Shown piece after piece: positions 1-8,303 of a stretch of DNA of 64,000 nt (the first letter of the stretch is position 1; each line of letters begins with the position of its first letter). Below the pieces are notes generated by a model, which searched no databases, was not told the origin of the DNA, and saw nothing but the letters and a program-made list of their open reading frames with translations. Origin of the DNA: Saprospirales bacterium (GTDB taxonomy: Bacteria > Bacteroidota > Bacteroidia > Chitinophagales > Saprospiraceae); NCBI GenBank assembly GCA_016703765.1, contig JADJBL010000019.1, positions 9,961-73,960 of the forward strand, written 5' to 3'. The position numbers and the translations under genes are program-made.

Positions 1-1054
1 AACGGGATCGCCCACGGCCCGATGGACCGCATGGGCTCACAAGGGAGGGGAAGTGATCCAGCATTCGATGGTGACCAAGAGCATCGAGCGCGCGCAGAAA
101 AAGGTGGAAGAAAACAACTTCGGTATCCGGAAGCGCCTGCTGGAATACGACGACGTGATGAACATCCAGCGGGAGGCTATTTACAAAAAACGCGCAAATG
201 CGCTTTCCGGCGAACGCCTTTCCGTCGACCTCAACAATATGTTCCAGGCCATCGTAGCCAGCCAACCTGGTGGCCAACCACCAAGAAGGCGGCAACTTCG
301 ACACCTTCCGCAGGGACGCCCTGGCCGAACTCGGGGTGGACCGGAAACAGACGCCGCCGATTTTGCAGGAAGGACAAGGCCAGGAGTTTCCAAACCCTGC
401 TTCTCACCGGTTCCGCGAATTTTACGACCGCAAATCGCACTTCTCATCCGACGCCCTCCTGCCCATTGTCGAAAGTGTGAATAAAAAACGAGGCACCGCA
501 CAAACGTACGCCATCCCGTTTACCAGACTGGGCGCTCCAAAAGGTACTCCATTTCGGCAGATATCGAACTGGCTAGCAAAAGCAAGGCCGGTCCATCACG
601 GCAGATATCGAAAAGGCTGTCACACTGGCCATTATCGACGAAAGTGGAAGGAGCACTCCGCGCGATGGACGAATTGAGGACTCCGTCCAGGCCGCCTCCT
701 TCAACAGAAAGACCCGCTGGTCGTATACAAATGGGGAAGCCTACGCCCTCTTCGAGAACCTGATCTTGAGATCAACCAATTGGTCACCTCCCATCTGGCC
801 CTTTAGAGGCTCCGTGGTCTCCAGGATGGAAGGACCATGCAGGAGGCCCGCGAACACCGCCTTTCCGACCTGAGCAAGGTCGGACTAACCGGACGGAAGA
901 TGCCGCGCGCCCGTGCCGCCGCCGAATCAGGCAGCCAGCAGTCAAAACCGCAAACGGTAAAAAGGGTCGAGGAAGAAGGTAGGGGACGGAACGACCCCTT
1001 CCCCTGCGGAAGCGGGAAGAAAATTCAAGCAATGCCACGGCGCGCAATGCCTAA
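1..1054 (+). CDS. secA: SecA preprotein translocase ATPase, C-terminal part, multiply frameshifted
   Basis: SecA is the ATPase that pushes preproteins through SecYEG. Only the C-terminal third lies in the window. The highly conserved stretch beginning [20 protein letters not shown] and continuing to [12 protein letters not shown] is readable from base 56. The helical-scaffold piece LAIIDESWKEHLRAMDEL is recovered around 628-680 only by changing frame. The C-terminal SEC-C zinc motif (GRND-P-PCGSGKK, then KFKQCHGA) is spread over two frames at 985-1045, with Phe where the first Cys of the pair is expected. At least five indels are needed to restore the reading. The family assignment is secure. 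The breaks look like sequencing errors because the neighbouring essential genes are damaged in the same way. Confidence 0.88.
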
Positions 1055-1173
1055 GACCGGCAGCCGGGAATATTTTGACGGGAAATCCTTGACTTGTCAG
1101 GATTATTTTACCCTATCTTGCGCCTTGTTAACAAACTACTTACAAGCTCCTAACTGTGTTAATAAACACCTTC

Positions 1174-1817
1174 ATGCAACTGGCCGAGAAAATAGACCAC
1201 ACCATCCTGAAACCCGATTGCACGCTGAAGGATATTCAAAGTGTATGAGGAAGCTATGGCCACCGGTTTTACTCCGTGCGTTCCCCCCTTCTACGTAAAG
1301 ACGCCTTTCAGTTTGTGGAAGATCAGCGTCAAAGTCACGACTGTCGTGGGCTTTCCCATGGGATATGCACCACCCCTGCCAAGGTGAGAGGAGATCAAGC
1401 GCCATCGACGACGGCGCCGAAGAAGTGGATGCCGTGGTGAATATCTGCGCGGTGAAAAGCGGCAACTGGAATTACGTCCGCAACGATGTCGACAGCATGA
1501 CCCGGATCGCCCACATGCGCGGAAAGACGATCAAGGTGATTCTCCGAGACGGGGATGATGACCCAGGAAGAACTGGACCGCCTTTGCAACGTGTGTATTG
1601 AATCGGAAGTCGATTTTGTCAAAACCTCCACAGGTATCCTGGCTGCCGGCGCCAACGTAGATATCGTCTCCTGGCTGAGGGCGCAACTGCCCCCTTCCAT
1701 CAAGATCAAAGCCTCCGGCGGCGGGAGGTCCTACCAGGACGCCGTTCTCCCTATCGAGGCAGGGCTGCCCGCCTCGGAAGCTCCGCCAGCGTCCAGATCG
1801 TCCAAGGAGGGAAGTAA
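1174..1817 (+). CDS. deoC: Deoxyribose-phosphate aldolase, frameshifted
   Basis: DeoC is a class I aldolase that cleaves 2-deoxyribose-5-phosphate to acetaldehyde and glyceraldehyde-3-phosphate in deoxynucleoside salvage. The protein can be pieced together from three frames: the start MQLAEKIDHTILKPD at 1174, the segment TTPAKV followed by EIKRAIDDGAEEVDAVVNI around 1370-1450, then VDFVKTSTGI with the Schiff-base lysine near 1620 and the phosphate-binding KIKASGG near 1700. The end QIVQGGK is followed by TAA at 1815. At least four indels break the frame. The restored length of about 214 residues fits the family. It sits between secA and a SPOR gene, all on the plus strand. The identification is firm, but the exact protein cannot be given from this consensus. 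Confidence 0.85.
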
Positions 1818-1861
1818 TAAGGGGGGGACAGAGGTTTTACTTATCTTTGGAAAAACTGAAA

Positions 1862-2264
1862 ATGAAGCGATTGTCCCTTTGCCTCCTTTTTTTTTTTTTG
1901 TGCAGTTCTGTTTCCAGGGATTTGCCCAGGGCAAGGTGGCCCGGAAGCAGACCGCTTGCCGTAACCCAGCTGGTGGAGCGCTATGTCGAAATCCAAAAAA
2001 CGACGCCCACCGTACCGGTTGGCGGATTCAGCTGGTAGCTACGACCGACAGGCAGGAGATGGAGTCCACTTTTACCGGTTTCAGATCCTCTATCCTTCAT
2101 TAAAGTCGATTGGGAGCACGAGCAGCCCTATTACAAGGTAAAGGCGGGCGCGTTCCAAACCAAACTCGACGCCCACCGGATCTACACCTCATCAAGCGGG
2201 ATTACCCCGGGGCCCACCCTGCCAATTGATACGTCCATCGGAACGGCGGAATTTCTATACTGAC
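1862..2264 (+). CDS. SPOR-domain exported protein, frameshifted
   Basis: The start encodes a signal-peptide-like segment (MKRLSLCLLFFFL) that runs into a long T homopolymer at about 1886-1899, a likely place for a frame error. Further on, GWRIQLVATTDRQEMES (about 2023-2075) and VDWEHEQPYYKVKAGAF followed by QTKLDAHRI (about 2107-2175) make a recognisable SPOR fold in two frames. SPOR domains bind denuded glycan strands of peptidoglycan. In Bacteroidota, short secreted SPOR proteins of about 150-180 residues are common. The next gene, rodA, begins 2 bases after the stop, which fits a cell-wall context. The family is fairly sure. The precise role is unknown. Confidence 0.7.
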
Positions 2265-2265
2265 A

Positions 2266-3657
2266 TGCCAGAAAGAGCCAGCAGAAAGATAGATTGATGA
2301 CCTTTTCGTTATTCCTCTCCCTGGTCGGGATAGGCTGGCTCATGATTTATACGGTGGGGTACGGAGAGCATTATAAAAATGGTCTCAACTATTTTTTGAC
2401 CCAGACCGATGTAGGAAAGCAGACTATCTGGATCGGGATCTGCCCGATCGCCTTTTTCTTCATATTTATCATCGACCGGAAGTTTTGGCAGACCTTTGCC
2501 TATCCGGTGTTCGGCTTTTCCCTTTGCTTGGTGGCGGTCCTGATCTTTGGGAAAGGAAATAAAAGGAGCGACCTCCTGGTTTGTGTTTGGTGGGTTCTCC
2601 TTCCACCCCTCCGAATTGGCCAAGTTGGCGCCTGTATCGCCCTGGCGGCATATATAAATACGTATAGTACCAACCTCAAGCAACTGCGGCATCAGATTTC
2701 GGCAGTAGGCTTTATGGTGGCGCCCCTTGCTCTGATCATGCTCCAGCCGGATGCCGGCTCGGCCCTGGTCTTTCTCTCCTTTTTTATCCTGCTGTTCCGC
2801 GAGGGCTTTCCGGCCAATTATTTCATATTCGGTCTGAGCGCCATTACGCTGCTCTTGTTGGGATTTCTTTAATACCACGGCTTTGGTGAGCTGCCTCCTG
2901 GCGCTGGGCATGCTCCCGTTTTTATGGCTCCAGGAAAAGAAAGCGCCTGGTTAATTGCCTGGGCAGCAATCTCTGGGCTTCTCCCTGTACTTCTATGGAT
3001 ACTTTAAATGGGCTTTTCTCGATGGCATGGGGGTATGTGGGGGCGCTCGCCCTGGCACACCTGATTAAAAAGGATGCCCGCCTGGTCATCCTCTTTATCC
3101 GGCGGCCTTGCACTGAGCGGCGCTCTGGTCTATGTATCGGGATTTTGGTTCAACGACGTCCTGAAACCCCACCAGCAAGATCGGATTAACGTATGGCTCA
3201 ATCCAGGCAAATGCGACCCGCAGGGGTCCCTGTACAATGTGCTGCAATCTAAAATGGCCATCGGATCGGGCGGATTGAACGGCAAGGGCTTCCTGAAGGG
3301 CAGCCTGACCAAGGGGAACTTCGTTCCCGAGCAATCGACCGACTTCATTTTCTGCACCATCGGCGAAGAGCAGGGCTTCATCGGCTCCATGGCGATTATC
3401 GTGCTCTTCCTCCTGCTCTTATTGCGGATCATCACCATCGCCGAACGACAGCGCTCCGGGTTTTCCCGAACCTACGCATACGGCGTGGCCGGCATCCTCT
3501 TTTTTCACGTTTTTATCAATATCGGCATGACCATGGGCCTCATGCCCATCATTGGGATTCCGCTTCCCTTCATCAGCAAAGGAGGGTCTTCCTCTTCGGT
3601 TTTACCATTCTGATCAGCCTGTTGCTAAAACTGGACCAGCACCGATACCAGTTATAG
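2266..3657 (+). CDS. rodA: Rod shape-determining protein RodA (SEDS glycosyltransferase), frameshifted
   Basis: RodA is the membrane peptidoglycan polymerase of the elongation complex. The probable start MPERASRKID at 2266 is interrupted by a stop one indel before WMTFSLFLSLVGIGW. The SEDS signature KGATSWFVFGGFSF-PSELAK is recoverable near 2565-2620 in another frame. The C-terminal half (3074-3657) carries the long extracellular loop with QSKMAIGSGGL-GKGF and EQSTDFIF---GEE, then the last helices ending GGSS-FGF and a TAG at 3655. About four indels are needed to restore roughly 460 residues. It follows the SPOR gene closely. Family certainty is high. RodA is preferred to FtsW because no divisome genes are adjacent and the loop motifs match RodA. 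Confidence 0.85.
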
Positions 3658-3673
3658 GAGGCTGAAAAAAGCG

Positions 3674-3681
3674 TACTTTTG
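3674..3681 (+). promoter_or_regulatory. Putative Bacteroidota -7 element upstream of tgt
   Basis: TACTTTTG at 3674-3681 matches the Bacteroidota -7 consensus TAnnTTTG exactly and is followed by GCGCC. It lies 17 bases before the TTG start of tgt. No clear TTG -33 element is seen at the usual distance, so this is a weak call. Confidence 0.35.
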
Positions 3682-3698
3682 CGCCAAATCCGGCAACC

Positions 3699-4828
3699 TT
3701 GACCTTCGACCTTCTTCATTCCGATACCCGTTCCAAAGCCCGCGCGGGCCTTCTGAAAACAGACCATGGTCTCATCGAGACCCCGATCTTTATGCCCGTT
3801 GGCACGGTGGGGTCGGTGAAGGCCGTCATCAGCACGAACTGAAGGAGATATCGGGGACGCAGATCATTCTGGGAAATACTTACCATCTCTACCTGAGGCC
3901 GGGGTTGGAAGTACTGGAGAAGGCGGGCGGCCTGCACCGATTTATTGGATGGAACCGCCCCATGCTTACCGACAGCGGCGGCTACCAGGTCTATTCGCTG
4001 AGCCACAGGAGAAAGATCTCGGAAGAAGGGGTTACGTTTCAGTCCCATATCGACGGTTCGCTTCATTTTTTCAGTCCCGAAAAAGCCATCGACATCCAAC
4101 GCTCCATCGGGGGCGATATCATCATGGCTTTTGACGAATGTCCTCCTTACCCCTCCGATTACAAGTACGCCTCGACGTCGATGGAGCTGACCCATCGGTG
4201 GCTTACGCGCTGTTGCGAGCATTTCGACTCGGGGAAAGGTTTGTATGGATACGGCCAGACCCTGTTTCCCATCGTACAGGGCAGCACCTACCCGGACCTC
4301 CGAAAGAAGTCGGCCGAATTCATTGCCCAAGCCGGCCGCGAGGGCAACGCCATCGGAGGCCTTTCGGTCGGAGAGCCCATTGCGGAAATGTACGCGATGG
4401 CCGAACTGGTTTGCGATATACTTCCGCCGGATAAACCCCGTTACTTAATGGGAGTGGGCACGCCGGCAAATATTCTGGAGTGCATTGCCCTTGGCGTCGA
4501 TATGTTCGACTGCGTGATGCCCACCCGAAATGCCCGGCACGGGCTCCTGTACACCGCAAACGGAATCATGAATATCAAGAATGCCAAGTGGAAGGAGGAC
4601 CTCAGCCCCATCGACGCGGTGAGCGAGGCGCCGGTGAGCAGAAACCATACGAAGGCCTACCTGCGGCATTTGTTTCACAGCAAGGAGATCCTGGCCTTGC
4701 AGATCGCCACCCTCCACAACCTGAGCTTCTTCTTGTGGCTGGTAAAGGAGGCGAGGAGAAGAATCCTGGACGGCAGTTTTTCCAGCTGGAAAGAAGAAAT
4801 GACGCCGAAATTGGAACGGCGAATCTAG
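3699..4828 (+). CDS. tgt: tRNA-guanine transglycosylase (queuine tRNA-ribosyltransferase), one frameshift
   Basis: Tgt exchanges guanine-34 of GUN anticodon tRNAs for a queuosine precursor. The likely start is TTG at 3699 ([17 protein letters not shown]). One indel near 3830-3840 separates GTVGSVKAV from the rest, which then reads openly to 4828. Visible motifs are [12 protein letters not shown] with the catalytic aspartate, the region [26 protein letters not shown] and PTRNARHG. The C-terminal zinc site of the bacterial enzyme (C-x-C-x2-C) is not present in the place expected (about 4605-4665 reads [19 protein letters not shown]), although the downstream [10 protein letters not shown] is kept. 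The reconstructed length of about 375 residues is normal. The gene is followed closely by an LptG-type permease. Confidence 0.92.
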
Positions 4829-4837
4829 ACCCTGGCT

Positions 4838-5922
4838 ATGCGCAAGATCGACCGCTATATCATTTTTGACTACTGGAGGACCTTCCTCTTCGTTTGCCTG
4901 GCCCTGTCGATGATCGCCATGGTGATAGACTATAGCGAGAAGGTCGAGGAGTTTATCGACGAGCCGGTAACCAAGCAACAGATCATCTTCGACTACTACC
5001 TGAATTTTATCCTTTGGATCAACGGAGTCTTGTGGCCCTTGTTTTCGCTGATCGCCGTCGTTTTTTCACCTCCAGGCTGGCCAATAACTCCGAGATCATT
5101 TCGATTTTCAACGCGGGAGTGAGCTTCAACCGACTGATGCGCCCCTACCTCATCGCGGGAGGAGTCATTGCGCTGTTTCACTTCATAGGGAACCACTACG
5201 TGATTCCTCGGGGCAACAAGACCAAGCTCGACTTCGAGCACGCCTATGTGTGGAAAGAGAGCGACAAGGGAAAAACCCGGGATATCCATATGTATATAGG
5301 CCCGGAGGAAAAGGCTTTTGTCCGGTATTTCCGAAAGAAAGACACCACCCTGGTCGACTTCCGGCTGGAGCGCGTCGAGGGTAACCAGATGAAATACCTG
5401 CTCAAGGCCCGCTCGGTCGAATGGAAAGAAGAGCCCAACCATTGGCTGTTGAGGGGCTATGAGATACGCACATTCGACGGAATGAAAGAGACCCTGATAG
5501 AGGGAGCGGGCAAGGCCATGGATACTACCCTCAATCTGCACCCTTCCGACTTCGTGCGGTACACCAATCAAAAGGAAATGCTGACGACCTGGGAGTTGAT
5601 GGACTTTATCGTGGAGGAAAAGGAGCGGGGCCTGACCAATACGAGAATCTACCAGATCGAACTATACCGGCGAACGGCCGACCCCTTTTCCATCCTGATC
5701 CTGACGGTTATCGGCATGGCCGTGGCCTCCCGAAAGGTGAGAGGGGGCATGGGCCTGCACCTGGCTTTCGGGATCGTACTCAGCGCCGTCTTTATCTTCC
5801 TGTCCCGCCTCTCCATCACCTTTGCGAGCAGCGATGGGATGCCCGTTCTCCTGGGCGTCTGGCTGCCCAACATCATCTTTGCCGGCATAGCGATCCTGCT
5901 GGTTCGGAAGGCTCAGAAATAA
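4838..5922 (+). CDS. lptG: LptF/LptG (YjgP/YjgQ) family permease, one frameshift
   Basis: This family forms the membrane part of the LPS transport ABC complex that extracts lipopolysaccharide from the inner membrane. The ATG at 4838 opens MRKIDRYIIFDYWRTFLFV with the first helix. The frame breaks in a T run at about 5059-5064 and continues as FFTSRLANNSEIISIFNAG, a stretch typical of YjgP/YjgQ. The periplasmic beta-jellyroll follows (about residues 100-270), and the C-terminal helices (KVRGGMGLHLAFGIVLSAVF) complete the fold. The restored length of about 361 residues is as expected. It lies 9 bases after tgt, a pairing common in Bacteroidota. LptG versus LptF is inferred, not proven. Confidence 0.85.
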
Positions 5923-6164
5923 GGAAGGCAAACCAATCTTTCAATTTTTTCTGAAAAAAATGTAATTTATGATTACATACTATAAGCAATTTAAATTATT
6001 GTTTTATAGTATATTATGATATTTTTGTATGCAAAAAAGAATACATAATTGTGGAATTTTTCCAAATTATTTGCTAATTTTTTTGGATTTTGTTTAACGA
6101 TGGTGTACTTTTGATTAAACAATTGATCAAAGGGATATTTACCTGTTAAACAAAACCATCTGCC
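5923..6164. other. AT-rich intergenic region before the ECF sigma gene
   Basis: About 240 bases, strikingly AT-rich compared with the flanking coding sequence, with no credible reading frame. A weak AT hairpin (TTTTTT-ctg-AAAAAA) lies near 5945-5960, just after the permease gene. The only structured signal is the promoter-like pair at 6083-6113. Confidence 0.6.
6083..6113 (+). promoter_or_regulatory. Bacteroidota-type promoter (TTG-N20-TACTTTTG)
   Basis: TTG at 6083-6085 and TACTTTTG at 6106-6113 are 20 bases apart, a full match to the Bacteroidota housekeeping promoter TTG-N19-22-TAnnTTTG. The ATG of the sigma gene is about 50 bases downstream. Confidence 0.6.
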
Positions 6165-6635
6165 ATGTCAAATTTTGAATTCAATACCCAGTTCAAAAAC
6201 CTCAGCTCCATGTTGCAGGCTTTTGCATACAACCTGACCAAGAACAACGAAGACGCGAAGGACCTGTTTCAGGAAACCGCTTACAGGGCGATGACCAACA
6301 GGGAAAAGTTCCGGCCCGGGACCAACTTCAAAGCCTGGCTTTTCACCATCATGAAGAACATCTTCATCAACAACTACCGCAAAAAGGTGAAGGCCAATAC
6401 CATCATGGATTCGACCGAAAACCTGTTCTATATCAACTCCGGCGCCACGACGATCTCCAACGCAGGCGATTCCAATATCATGGTCAAGGAGCTGACACAA
6501 ATGGTCGATGGTCTCGAGGAAAATATCCGGATTCCCTTTATGATGCACTACCAGGGATTCAAATACTTTCAACTTTTCAACTTTTCAACTTTTCAACTTT
6601 TCAACTTTTCAACTCTCCCCGGCGTTAGCCCAGAT
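6165..6635 (+). CDS. ECF-type RNA polymerase sigma factor, region 4 replaced by a repeat
   Basis: Residues 1-105 match a Bacteroidota ECF sigma region 2: NNEDAKDLFQETAYRAM and the segment GTNFKAWLFTIMKNIFINNY bind the core enzyme and the -10 element. The linker continues to the start of region 4 (DGLEENIRIPFMMHYQGFKY). The helix-turn-helix that should follow is missing. The frame enters five and a half copies of the 8-mer aacttttc (6566-6614), encodes FQLFNFST units, and continues without a stop into mutY at 6636. As written the protein could not read a -35 element. This is either a real deletion or an assembly collapse between two copies of a short repeat. The 5' part is identified confidently. 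A strong promoter match precedes it. Confidence 0.8.
6566..6614 (+). repeat. Short tandem repeat, 8-bp unit aacttttc, about 5.5 copies
   Basis: Five exact copies of aacttttc run from 6571 to 6610, with partial units on both sides. Eight is not a multiple of three, so gaining or losing one unit would change the reading frame between the sigma fragment and mutY. Confidence 0.95.
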
Positions 6636-7733
6636 ATGAATTATACCTGGGATTCCCTCAAGGCCGAACGCTTTGTCTCCGCGCTGCTCGGATGGAAAGA
6701 CCGGAACCCCCGCCCCCTGCCCTGGAAGGGGATCAAGGACCCCTACCTGATTTGGCTCTCCGAGGTAATCCTGCAACAAACCCGGGTGGAGCAGGGCCTT
6801 CCCTATTTCGAGCGGTTCCAAAAACGTTTTCCCGATATTATTTCCCTTGCGGCTGCTCCCGACGACGAGGTGTATAAGCTGTGGGAAGGCCTGGGCTACT
6901 ACTCCCGGGCCCGCAATATGCTCGAAACGGCCCGCCTGGTGGCCGGAACCTACGGGGGGAAATTTCCCGATACCTACGAGGGGCTCCGCGTTCTGAAAGG
7001 GGTGGGCCCCTATACCGCCGCCGCCATCGCCTCCTTTGCCTTCGATCTGCCCCACGCCGTGGTGGACGGAAACGTCTACCGCGTATTGGCGAGGGTATTT
7101 GGAATCGCGACTCCCTCCGATACCGGAGAAGGGAAGCGGCTATTCGGAGTATATGCCCAGGCTTTGCTGGATGGGCAGAACCCCGGGGTTTACAATCAGG
7201 CCATCATGGATTTCGGGGCCCTTCACTGCAAACCTGCCGCCCCCTTGTGCGGGTCGTGTCCCATGCAAGCCTTTTGCAGCGCGTATCGGGAGGGGAAGGT
7301 GGAGGAATGGCCCGTAAAGGCGAAACGCAAGGCCAGGAAGGTCCGGTATTTTCATTACCTCGTGCTGAACTACCGCGGAAAGCTGCTGATCCGCAAGCGG
7401 GCGGCAAAAGATATCTGGCAGAACCTGTACGATTTCCCTATGATCGAATCCGGGCAATCGGAGCTGGAGGTAGGGCAGATTGGCGACAACCCGGTATGGG
7501 AAGAGCTATTTGGCCGCAAAAAAATCCGCTCATTTAAGCGATCCAGGCCATTTCAGCAAAGCCTAACGCACCAGCAGATAATCGCCTGTTTCTGGGAGTT
7601 CGAACTCGAAAGCCCTTGGAAATCAGACCAAAGCGCATATCTTGAAGTAGATCGGGAAAACTTGTCTAAATTTGCCTTCCCAAAAATAGTCGATTGGTAT
7701 TTAAACGATAATTCGCTATATTTAGAACTGTAA
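6636..7733 (+). CDS. mutY: A/G-specific adenine glycosylase
   Basis: MutY removes adenine mispaired with 8-oxoguanine in base-excision repair. The ATG at 6636 (MNYTWDSLKAERF) gives 365 residues, the normal length, so this start is chosen although the frame is open far upstream. The motif LSEVILQQTRV holds the catalytic Glu (about 43). The helix-hairpin-helix LKGVGPYTAAAI (about 119-131) is followed by VDGNVYRVLAR with the catalytic Asp (about 144). Four cysteines spaced C-x6-C-x2-C-x5-C at about 198-214 form the [4Fe-4S] site. The C-terminal 130 residues form the NUDIX-like domain that recognises 8-oxoG. Next comes ssb, then gldE, a familiar Bacteroidota order. The gene itself looks intact. 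Confidence 0.95.
   Translation: MNYTWDSLKAERFVSALLGWKDRNPRPLPWKGIKDPYLIWLSEVILQQTRVEQGLPYFERFQKRFPDIISLAAAPDDEVYKLWEGLGYYSRARNMLETARLVAGTYGGKFPDTYEGLRVLKGVGPYTAAAIASFAFDLPHAVVDGNVYRVLARVFGIATPSDTGEGKRLFGVYAQALLDGQNPGVYNQAIMDFGALHCKPAAPLCGSCPMQAFCSAYREGKVEEWPVKAKRKARKVRYFHYLVLNYRGKLLIRKRAAKDIWQNLYDFPMIESGQSELEVGQIGDNPVWEELFGRKKIRSFKRSRPFQQSLTHQQIIACFWEFELESPWKSDQSAYLEVDRENLSKFAFPKIVDWYLNDNSLYLEL
7694..7724 (+). promoter_or_regulatory. Putative promoter of ssb inside the end of mutY
   Basis: TTG at 7694-7696 is followed after 20 bases by TATATTTA (7717-7724), seven of eight positions of TAnnTTTG counting the free ones. It lies 60 bases before the ssb start, so a separate transcript for ssb is plausible. 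Confidence 0.35.
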
Positions 7734-7783
7734 TGCCCCTGTTAGTGTAGACCAGGATTTTTTAACCTAAAAATTGTGTAAGT

Positions 7784-8227
7784 ATGGTGAATCGAGTAAC
7801 CTTGATTGGAAACCTGGGGCGCGATCCGGAGATCCGTACTTTGGAAACCGGAGCAATGGTGGCCAAATTCAGCGTCGCGACCGACGAAGGGTATCGCGAC
7901 ACGAGCGGGAATTGGGTAGACAGGGTGGAATGGCATGAAGTCGTTGCCTGGAGGCAACTGGCAGATCGTGCACAGGCCGTCCTGAAAAAGGGCATGCTCA
8001 TCTACGTGGAAGGCAAGCTATCCACCCGCAAATGGAAAGACCAAAACGACGTAGAACGTTACCGGACGGAGGTAGTTGCCAACTATTTCCGCATCCTGAA
8101 CAGCCGAGGACTGGAGAAACCGGGAACCGACCCCGCCGTGCAGCAACCCGCCACCGTGCAGGAGGGCCAGAGCGAAGGAGGGGCTTTCCCCGAATCGACA
8201 TCCTACGAAGAAGACCTGCCTTTCTAG
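7784..8227 (+). CDS. ssb: Single-stranded DNA-binding protein
   Basis: SSB coats single-stranded DNA in replication and repair. The 147-residue protein starts MVNRVTLIGNLGRDPEIR and shows the OB-fold pattern of bacterial SSB (VAKFSVATDE, WHEVVAWRQLAD, VEGKLSTRKW) over residues 1-108. A short disordered linker rich in Pro, Gln and Glu follows, and the acidic C-terminal tip EEDLPF recruits partner proteins. It lies 50 bases after mutY. A terminator follows it, so gldE may be transcribed on its own. The family call is secure. Confidence 0.96.
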   Translation: MVNRVTLIGNLGRDPEIRTLETGAMVAKFSVATDEGYRDTSGNWVDRVEWHEVVAWRQLADRAQAVLKKGMLIYVEGKLSTRKWKDQNDVERYRTEVVANYFRILNSRGLEKPGTDPAVQQPATVQEGQSEGGAFPESTSYEEDLPF

Positions 8228-8244
8228 CCTGAAAGGAACGACCC

Positions 8245-8284
8245 GGGGGAGCAGCGGCTGTAAAGTCCCTGCTCCCCGCTTTTT
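8245..8284 (+). terminator. Rho-independent terminator after ssb
   Basis: GGGGAGCAG (8246-8254) pairs with CTGCTCCCC (8269-8277) around a 14-base loop, and the right arm is followed by GCTTTTTA. The position directly after the ssb stop fits an intrinsic terminator. Confidence 0.8.
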
Positions 8285-8303
8285 ATAACTAATTTCTTCA
8301 CCC

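Noticed and set aside
5923..6164. AT-rich gap as a possible replication origin
   Set aside because: No DnaA-box cluster or origin-linked genes; the gap is short and contains a normal promoter for the sigma gene.
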